A DNA stretch of 64,000 bases, taken from NCBI GenBank assembly GCA_016271365.2, contig CM057456.1, positions 663,055,501 through 663,119,500 of the forward strand, given 5' to 3'. Source of the DNA: Neoceratodus forsteri (taxonomy: Eukaryota > Chordata > Ceratodontiformes > Ceratodontidae). The stretch's first letter is position 1. The number at the start of each line of letters is the position of its first letter. Under the pieces are notes generated by a model, which did not search any database, had not been told where the DNA came from, and was given only the letters and a program-made list of their open reading frames with translations. Positions 57,115-64,000 of this stretch are shown piece by piece. A program made the translations under genes and the position numbers.

Positions 57115-58690
57115 ATGAAGAAGGCATCAGGACCCTGAACAAGAAGTCCAGGGCCAGGGTGCTGTGCTGGATGACCAGGAGGGTGTTAGAGGGGTTGAGA
57201 GCCAAGAGAGCTGCGTTTAGGCGAACAAAGAGAACTTGGGGGGGGGGGAGGACAAGGAGTTGTATACAAAGAGAGCCAGGGAAATGACCAAGTTAGTAAG
57301 GGAGGTCAAGGCCACCAAGGAACTGAGGCTGGCTCAGGGCATAAGTGACGGGGAGAAGGAATTATTTAAGTACGTCAGGGAAAAGAGGAAGTGTAAGGAC
57401 TGGATAGTGTGGATTAGAAAGGGCGAGGGGTGGGTGGAGAGGAGGGAACAGGCAGAGGTGCTGAACAATTACTTTTGCTCTGTTCTCATGAGTGAGGTAG
57501 GAGGTCTGCTTCCTCCATGGACTGGGGGGGGGTGGGGATGAGGAGGGAGGAGGAGGTGACTGATGAAGTGATTCAAGTAAGCGGGTATTGGAAGGTCTGA
57601 AGGCACTTAGGGTGGATAAGGCACCAGTTCCTGATGGCATTCACTCTAGGGTGTTGAGGGAGATGGCGGAGGTGTAGGCCGGGCTGCTGACTGACCTGTT
57701 CAACACCTCCCTGGACATGGGATGTGTACCGCAGGACTGGAGGTTGGCTCATGTGGTGTCTCTCCACAACAGCAGCCCAAAGGATGAGCTGGGCAACTAC
57801 AGACCTGTCAGTCTCACTTCCATAGTGAGTAAGCTAGTGGAATCAGTCTTGAAGGAGAGACTGGCAACCTTCCTGGAGTTCGGTGATCTCCAGGATGGGC
57901 AGCAGCACAGGGATCATCGTGGGGAGATCATACTAGACCAGCCTGATAGAATACTATGACTGGGTGACAAGGGAAGTGGACAAGGGCTATGCAGTGGATG
58001 TCCTATATTTGAACTTCAGCAAGGTCTTTGACTTGGTTCCTCATGGGCAACTGGAAGAAAAGCTGGAACATTTAGGGGTGGGGGCTAAGATGGCTGTCTG
58101 GATCAGAAATTGGCTTGGGGATAGACTGCAATGGGTGGTGGTGGTGGGAGAACTCTCATCTCCCAAGACAGTGACCAGTGGTGTGCCGCAAGGATCTGTG
58201 TTGGGGTCGGTGTTGTTTGGACTGTTCATATCAGACATTGCACAAGGGGTAGAGAGCAGAATCAGTCTGTTTGCAGATGACACCAAGATGGGAGCTGTAG
58301 CGGACGACACAGAGTGGTGGCGGAGGCTACAGGGTGACCTCATCAGGCTTAAGGAGTGGTCAACAAGGTGGCAGCTGAGATTTAACGCAAAGAAGTGCAA
58401 AGTTAGTCACTTTGGGGCAAGGAACCAGAGGAGGGAATATTGGCTGGGTGGGGTATGGTTAGGGGTCACTGAGGAGGCGAAGGACCTGGGGGTCATGGTA
58501 ACAGGGAACATGAATAACTCTGCTCAATGTAGGAGGGCGACGGGTAGGGCCAATAAGATGCTGGGGTGCAATGCGCAGGGATTCTCATCAGGGCACAAGG
58601 AGGTGATCCTGCTCCTTTATGGGTCCTTGGCCAGGCCGCAGTTGGAGTACTGCATGTAACATTGGCATCTGTACCCGAAGAGGGACGTCA
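57115..58690 (+). pseudogene. CR1 LINE ORF2 (linker, RT, start of C-terminus), plus strand
   Basis: Linker: KKSRARVLCWMTRRVLEGLR and a LREKRKCKDW-like region. RT: KDELGNYRPVSLTSIVSKLV, motif [37 protein letters not shown], motif [10 protein letters not shown] (FADD at 58270-58281), KDLGVMVTGNMNNSAQCRRA, ARPQLEYCM then a stop. 231 codons are open from 57964. No 3' UTR or tail follows in this orientation: at ~58690 it meets minus-strand CR1 sequence. Both ends are therefore truncated. Confidence 0.92.
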
Positions 58691-58788
58691 AGCTATCTAT
58701 TCATACGCATCTGTATTGCTCCCTTATGTCTATCTCATGCCTGTTTGAAGCCCTGCACTGCATTCATATCCACCACTTCCTGAGGTAA
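58690..58788 (-). mobile_element. Short CR1 C-terminal/3' piece (minus)
   Basis: The block TATCTCATGCCTGTTTGAAG ... TCATATCCACCACTTCCTGA parallels 58945-58990 of the next copy (CCCATGCATGCTTGAATTCC ... ), i.e. the CR1 C-terminal codons in minus orientation. It lies between the plus CR1 and the tail of the full minus CR1. Confidence 0.55.
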
Positions 58789-58901
58789 ACATAGAAACAT
58801 AGAAACATAGATTTTGACGGCAGATAAGGACCGCTTGGCCCACCCAGTCTGCCCATTTCCCTATCTAATGGATAAGCTGCAGATCCTAGTTAACCAGCAG
58901 C

Positions 58902-60306
58902 CTACTTCTTCCTACCCCCACCCCCTAGAATTGCCTTATGACTGTCCCATGCATGCTTGAATTCCACCACTGTTTTTGACTCCACAACCTCCTCCAGAAG
59001 GCCGTTCAAGCATCCACAACCCCTCTGTGAAAAATACTTCCTTAAATTACCTCTGAGCCACCCTCCCTCTATCTTCAAATTGTGCTCCCTTGTTCTTGCA
59101 CACCTCTTTTTTTGAAAGATGCTACCCTCTTGGACTTTGTTGATTCCCTTGAGGTACTTGAACTTTCTATCATGCCCCCTCTCCCTCCTTTCCTCGAGGC
59201 TATACATATTAAGCTCCTTAAGTCTCTCTTCATATGTCTTCCGGTGCAGACCCTGCACCATTTTAGTTGCCCTCCTCTGGACAGCTTCCATCCTGTCTAT
59301 GTCTTTGCGGAGATTGGGTCTCCAGAACTGCACGCAGTACTCCAGATGGGGTCTCACCAACTGTCTGTACAAAGGGATAATAACTTCCTGTTTTCTACTC
59401 GTGATGCCTCTCCCTATGCATCCCAGTATCCCCCCAGCCCTCCTTGCTGCCCTATCACATTGCTTGCCCACCTTTAGGTCATCTGATATGACTACCCCGA
59501 GTCCCTTTCCATTTTTGTTGTTAGTATCTCACCCCCCATTGTGTACTCTTCCCCTGGGTTTTTGTTTCCCAGGTGCATTACCTTGCACTTCTTAGCATTG
59601 AATCTAAGCTGCCATACATTTGACCATTCCTCTAACCTTGCCAAGTCCCTTCTCATCTGTTCCACCCCACCTTGTGCATCAACTCTGTTGCAGATCTTTG
59701 TGTCATCTGCAAAGAGACATAATTTTCATTCCAGTTCCTCTGCAATGTCACTTGTAAAGACATTGAAGAGGACCGGTCCTAATACTGAACCCTGCTGTAC
59801 CCCACTAGTAACCCCCCCCTTTCTTCAGAGTGGACTCCATTTACTATTACTCTCTGAGTCCTATTCTCCAGCCAATTCTTTACCCAGGCTGTCATCTTGG
59901 GACCCACTCCCAGGCTGGCTAACTTGTATATTAATCTTTTGTGTGGGACTGTGTCAAATGCCTTGCTAAAGTCTAGGTAGGCCATGTCCACAGCCCCTCC
60001 CTGATCTACTACTTTGGCCACCCAGTCAAAGAAATCTATCAGATTTGTCTGGCATGATCTTCCCACTGTGAATCCATACTGCCTTGGGTCCTGTGCCCCT
60101 CTGGCCTCTAGATACTCGACAATTCTTTCCTTCAGAAGGGATTCCATCATTTTCCCTACCACTGAGGTTAAACTAACAGGTCTGTAGTTTCCTGCTTCTG
60201 CCTTGCTCCCACTTTTGTCAAGGGGAATCACATCTGCCCTCCTCCAGTCCTCGGGTACCACCCTATCCTCCCATGATTTGTTAAAGAGGGTAGTCAGTGG
60301 TGTCAC
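58902..60306 (-). pseudogene. CR1 ORF2 RT and C-terminus
   Basis: RT piece 60306-59779: VPEDWRRADVIPLDKSGSKA, GNYRPVSLTSVVGKMMESLL, RQYGFTVGRSCQTNLIDFFD, YLDFSKAFDTVPHKRLI, VKNWLENRTQRVIVNGVHSE. Then shifts; the FADD region is decayed near 59712 (LFADDTK equivalent). C-terminus 59471-58902: GILGCIGRGITSRKQEVIIP, LYRQLVRPHLEYCVQFWRPN, VQRRATKMVQGLHRKTYEER, EHNLKIEGGWLRGNLRKYFS. Open for 189 codons. Confidence 0.93.
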
Positions 60307-61052
60307 TAGTTCTACCCCTTAGTTCTTTTAGAATTCTGGGATGAATCCCATCAGGCCCCATTGCTTTGTCCACCTTCAGTTTTAAGAGTTCTTCAGAACC
60401 CTTTCTTCTGTAAATGGACTGGTATCAACTTCTGTATCCAGAGTGTTTCTACTGTTTGTTTTAGGTACCTCCCCTTCCTTTGTAAATACTGAGCAAAATA
60501 TTTGTTTAGTATCTCTGCCTTTTCACAGTCACCCTCTGCCCACCCTCCTGCCCTTTATTAAGCCTCACTATCCCTCCCTTGGTCTTCCTTCGCTCCCTGA
60601 TGTACCTATAAAAGGTTTTATCCCCTTCTAACTGAGTTGGCTATCTTTTCCTCGGTTTGGGCCTTTGCTGTTCTGACTGCCTTCCCAGCTTCCTTTTGCT
60701 TTAACTGATACAGTTCTCTGTCCTGCTCCTTCTGTGATTCCTTATACTTCCTGAATGCTTTCTTTTTTCTTTGAACCTTCACTGCCACTTCCTTTGAGAA
60801 CCATAGTGGTTTTACATTGTTTTGTTTTGTTTATTTGCTTCACACAAAGGCTTGTTACCTTTGTGATGGCAGTTTTATTATTCCCCATTGTTCTTCCACC
60901 CCTCCTTCCTGCCCATTTGTTAGTGCATTCCTTAGGCACTCACACTCATTGGCAAAGTCAGCCCTCCTAAAGTCCAGTACTTTTGCCTTTGTATGGCTTG
61001 ACTCTATTGCTGTGTTTATTGTGAACCATACTGTTCGATGGTCGCTAGTTCC

Positions 61053-61455
61053 TCAGATGGCTACCCACTTACATCTGTGATCCTCTTCATCTCCATTTGA
61101 GAGAACCAGGTCTAAGATTGCTCCCTCTTGAGTGGGCTCCAATACTAGTTGTCTAAGGCATGCCCCCTGTAGGGCATCTAGAATAACCCCACTCTTCGAA
61201 GTGGCTGCTGCAACTGCACTCCAGTTAACATATGGCATATTCAGATCACCCATCAGCAATATCTCCCCTTTTTCTGCCATTCTAAGTATTCTTTCTATCA
61301 TTTCCTTGTCCATTTCCTCCCCCTGAGAAGGGGGTCTGTATACAACCCCTGTGCGGATTGTGGTGCCATTGCCTGTCTCCAAATTTACCCACAGTGCTAC
61401 TTCTCCTCCTCCCTGTTTTCCCTTTTGTTCTGTTGCTTTGATTCCTTCCCTTATC
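61053..61455 (-). pseudogene. CR1 endonuclease, C-terminal part
   Basis: GGGEVALWVNLETGNGTTIR, TGVVYRPPSQGEEMDKEMIE, ILLMGDLNMPYVNW (GDLN), AILDLVLSNGDE. The N-terminal catalytic residues are missing because of 5' truncation. A final SDH motif is lost near 61040. Confidence 0.85.
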
Positions 61456-61460
61456 TAAAC

Positions 61461-62370
61461 TGTGCCCTCACAAAACAATCAGCTAAGAGCTCTGACCCAC
61501 CGCCATGATGAGTGCCTTCCTGTCAGCAAGATGCCCCTACACAACAATTTGACAGAGAAAATACCTGTAATCAAACAGAGAAAATCCAGACATCCAAGTC
61601 AGACACAGATAAACCTCCCAGCCCCAAAACAGTCTGGTGGTTTGTGCTCTGAAAGCAGTCAGCCCCAAAATAAGTCAGCTGTGCTTTAAACTCTTCCTGC
61701 ACTGAAAATCTTAAGAATTGTAACAAACGTAAAGCTAGATCCACTTCCCTCTGTTGCTTGAAAGACTGTCTTTTCCTGATAATTCAAAGTTCCTTATTTC
61801 ACCTTTCAGTTAGAAGTAGCCTCCACCTGCAGAATATCTGCTACAAACCGAAGACAATTGTAAGGTTCACATCCCTCTGTTGTGAGCACAACTCGCTTTC
61901 TTGCAAATCCTATGTTCAGTATTGCAGCTTCCAGCCAGAGATAGATTCACTTGAAGAATATTAGCTGTTCTGACAACCAAAATGCAGTATTCAAACACTT
62001 GTGAAGTTACTTCCAAGATAAGCAGAGTTTGCAAGCTCCTTTTTCAACTCCTCAGCCACCTGTAATTTATTTAAAAATAGTTTAACTGTCAGAAAATCCC
62101 AGTAGACAATCTAGCTACCTCCAAGGGTCTACCCAAATGCCGTATTTAAATCCTTCTGAAGTTACTCACAAGATAAACAGAGTTTGCAAGCCCTTCTTGG
62201 TTAAACACTAAATAAATATGTGAATAAAAAGCAATTACCAAGGGTAGTTAGTTTCACCTCCCACAGAATTAAGCAAAAGTGCATGTTGTTGCAGATATCA
62301 AGTGCAATATAGAATTTCTCACACAGCTCACAGCTGAATAAAGAAGTAGTGTCCTTCCAGGTCAAGAAGA
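61461..62370. other. Non-coding stretch between CR1 copies, with a 156-bp repeat pair
   Basis: AATGCAGTATTCAAACACTT..GAAGTTACTTCCAAGATAAGC (61980-62038) recurs as AATGCCGTATTTAAATCCTT..GAAGTTACTCACAAGATAAAC (62136-62194), followed by AGAGTTTGCAAGC in both. Period 156 bp, ~85% identity. No gene. Possibly a 5' region of the CR1 family or an independent tandem repeat. Confidence 0.5.
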
Positions 62371-64000
62371 TGTGCTTTGTGACCATTCCATGCATCCATC
62401 ACCCTTTCTGTGAAAAAGAACTCCCTCTAATCTCATGCTGTGTCCTCTTTTCCTGCTATTTTTCTTATATTGAAACATGTTAGACTCTTTCACCTTGTTA
62501 ATGCCCTTAAGATGTTTGAATGTTTTGATCATATCACCTCTCTCCCTCCTTTGCTCTAGGGTATGCATACTGAACTCCTTTAATCGGTCCTCATATGTTT
62601 TCTGATGCAGTCCCTGCACCATTTTGGTTGCCCTTCTCTGGACTGTATCCATTCTGTTAATGTCCTTGTGAAGAATCGGCCTCCAGTACTGCATGCAGTA
62701 CTCCAGATGGGGCCTAACCAGTGTCTTGTAAAGAGGGATTATTACCTCCATCTTACGACTTGTGATACCCCTTCCAATGCACCCCAACTTCCCTCTAGCC
62801 TTACCTACTGCTTTAGTGGTTTCCTTGGATGATTTCAGGTCATCTGTAATGATGATGCCCAAGTCTATTTCTTCCCTTGTGATTGCTAGCAACTCCCCTC
62901 TCAACCTTTAGGTAGCTTCAGGGTTTCTCTTCCCTATGTGCATGATCTTGCACTTCTTTGCATTAAACTCCAGTTGCCACTCTTCTGACCATTTTGCCAG
63001 TTTATCCAGATCTCTTCTCATTCTGCCCCCCCCAATCTGGATCATCTACTCTGTTACAGATCTTGGTGTCATCTGCAAACAGACAAACCTGACCCTCCAA
63101 TCCATCTGCAATGTTATGGATGAAGATATTGAAGAGGACTGGCCCCAGGACTGATCCCTGAGGTACCCCACTTGTGACTTACATCTCTTCTGACTGTATA
63201 CCATTTACCACCACTCTCTGTTTTCTGCCCGCCAACCAGTTTGCCACCCAGTTGACCAACCTCAGACCCACCAAAAGCCTACTCAGCTTAGTAATCAATC
63301 TTCTATGTGGAACAGTATTAAAAGCTTTGCTGAAGTCAAGGTAGGCGACATCAACTGCACCCCTTTGGTCCTCCACTCTGGTTATCCAGTCAAATTAATA
63401 TATGAGATTAGTTTGGCAGGACCTTCCTGTTGTAAATCCATGCTGTCTTGGATCCTGTGCTCCTTTGGATTCCAGGTGTTGCACTATCCTTAAGGAGGGC
63501 CTCCATAATCTTGCCCACTACTGAGGTAAGACTGACTGGTCTGTGGTTCCCTGCCTCCTCTCTGTTGCCACTCTTGTGGAGCGGGATCACATCAGCCCTT
63601 CTCCAGTCTTCTGGGACCTCTCCTGTGCCCAGAGACTCACTAAACAGTTCTGATAATAGCTCTGCTAGTTCCACCCTTAGCTCCTTTAGTACCCTGGGAA
63701 GTATGCCACCAGGTCCCATTCCCTTGTCCACCCTGAACTTAGCCAGCTCTTGTATGACCTTTTCTTTGTGAAGGGACTTGTACTCTCCTCCCTCCCCCTG
63801 TATCCATGGTGCTGAGCTGTGGGCACTGCCCTACCTTCTTCTCAGTAAATACTGAGCAGAAGTATCTATTTAGGATAGATGCTTTTTCTTGGTCCTCCTC
63901 CACATACTCCCCCTTATGCCCTTTGATCTTAGCAATACTCCCTCTGGACTTTCTTCTTTCACTAAAGTAGCTATAGAAAGTCTTGTCCCCTTCTTTTACT
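62371..64000 (-). mobile_element. CR1 LINE (minus), running off the right edge
   Basis: A third CR1 copy, a different subfamily from 58789-61460. C-terminus (62904-62362): EIDLGIIITDDLKSSKETTK, GKLGCIGRGITSRKMEVIIP, LVRPHLEYCMQYWRPILHKD, VQRRATKMVQGLHQKTYEDR. RT (63731-63179): PEDWRRADVIPLHKSGNREE, AGNHRPVSLTSVVGKIMEAL, YLDFSKAFNTVPHRRLITKL. FADD equivalent near 63065-63080 (LFADDTK). No tail is seen at 62371, so it is 3' truncated there. The linker continues to the window end. Confidence 0.92.

Larger units (their letters stand above)
58789..61460 (-). mobile_element. CR1 LINE (minus), endonuclease to 3' tail
   Basis: The 3' end at 58789 has three ACATAGAA tail units then GACGGCAGATAAGGACCGC. 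ORF2 reads upward: C-terminus (58902-59471), RT (59779-60370), linker (60400-60830), endonuclease (61053-61455). It is truncated 5' near 61460 inside the endonuclease. ~2.7 kb. Between 60815 and 60990 a shifted frame reads GGVEEQW-type linker sequence. Closely similar to the fragment at 1-924. Confidence 0.9.

Overview
This window looks like intronic or intergenic DNA from a large, repeat-rich, non-mammalian vertebrate genome. No complete host gene was recognised. Almost every supportable feature is a decayed transposable element. LINEs dominate: a CR1 family with (TTTCTATG)-type tails, at least three L2/Rex1-like families, and L1/Tx1-like elements. With them are tRNA-headed CORE-type SINEs, a DIRS-like tyrosine-recombinase fragment, a Tc1 element, hAT pieces, a TTAA-flanked Kolobok-like palindrome and Penelope-like ribozyme-type motifs. 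CR1/L2/L1 richness with no LTR retrotransposon seen, plus DIRS, Kolobok and Tc1, suggests a lungfish or caecilian-like animal. This is inference; a coelacanth, salamander or basal ray-finned fish cannot be excluded.

Layout. 1-0.92 kb: CR1 fragment (minus) running off the left edge. 1.7-2.1 kb: palindromic hAT MITE with a perfect 8-bp target duplication. 2.2 kb: SINE. 3.1-3.7 kb: 64-bp minisatellite. 3.85-4.3 kb: hAT transposase C-terminus. 4.4-9.6 kb: L1/Tx1-like LINE split by a 2.9-kb L2-like LINE on the opposite strand. 9.66-9.9 kb: SINE. 11.1-12.6 kb: L1-like ORF1 split by a ~0.55-kb retroposon. 13.5-19.2 kb: L2/Rex1-like LINE (minus) with a rearranged tandem 3' piece and a two-unit 5' region. 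19.5-23.3 kb: another L2-like LINE (plus). 24.5-25.5 kb: L1 endonuclease scrap and DIRS recombinase. 26-29 kb: L2 LINE (plus). 29.63-31.03 kb: 1.4-kb foldback. 32.05-33.46 kb: LINE (minus) with an in-frame duplication of its catalytic RT motif. 34.94-36.54 kb: Tc1 transposon lying inside an older inverted repeat. 38.1-38.8 kb: TTAA palindrome. 38.8-47.7 kb: mostly unique sequence with SINEs, a CR1 tail, microsatellites, minisatellite and hairpins. 47.9-54.3 kb: most complete L1-like element (plus). 54.9 kb: SINE. 56.4 kb: hAT transposase scrap. 57.1-64 kb: three CR1 copies in two orientations, the last running off the right edge.

The proteins are those of mobile elements (endonuclease-RT ORF2, L1-type ORF1, transposases, a tyrosine recombinase), and all are broken by stops or frameshifts. 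The SINEs carry tRNA-like pol III heads and CCTGGTTA-type tails like those of the local L2-like LINEs, which suggests those LINEs mobilised them. Non-repeat stretches carry no convincing gene; one well-bounded 91-bp exon candidate on the minus strand (2813-2903) is noted. The observations most worth testing are the duplicated YADD box, 2A-like NPGP motifs in LINE leaders, the foldback with hammerhead-like cores, and the tandem LINE 5' units.
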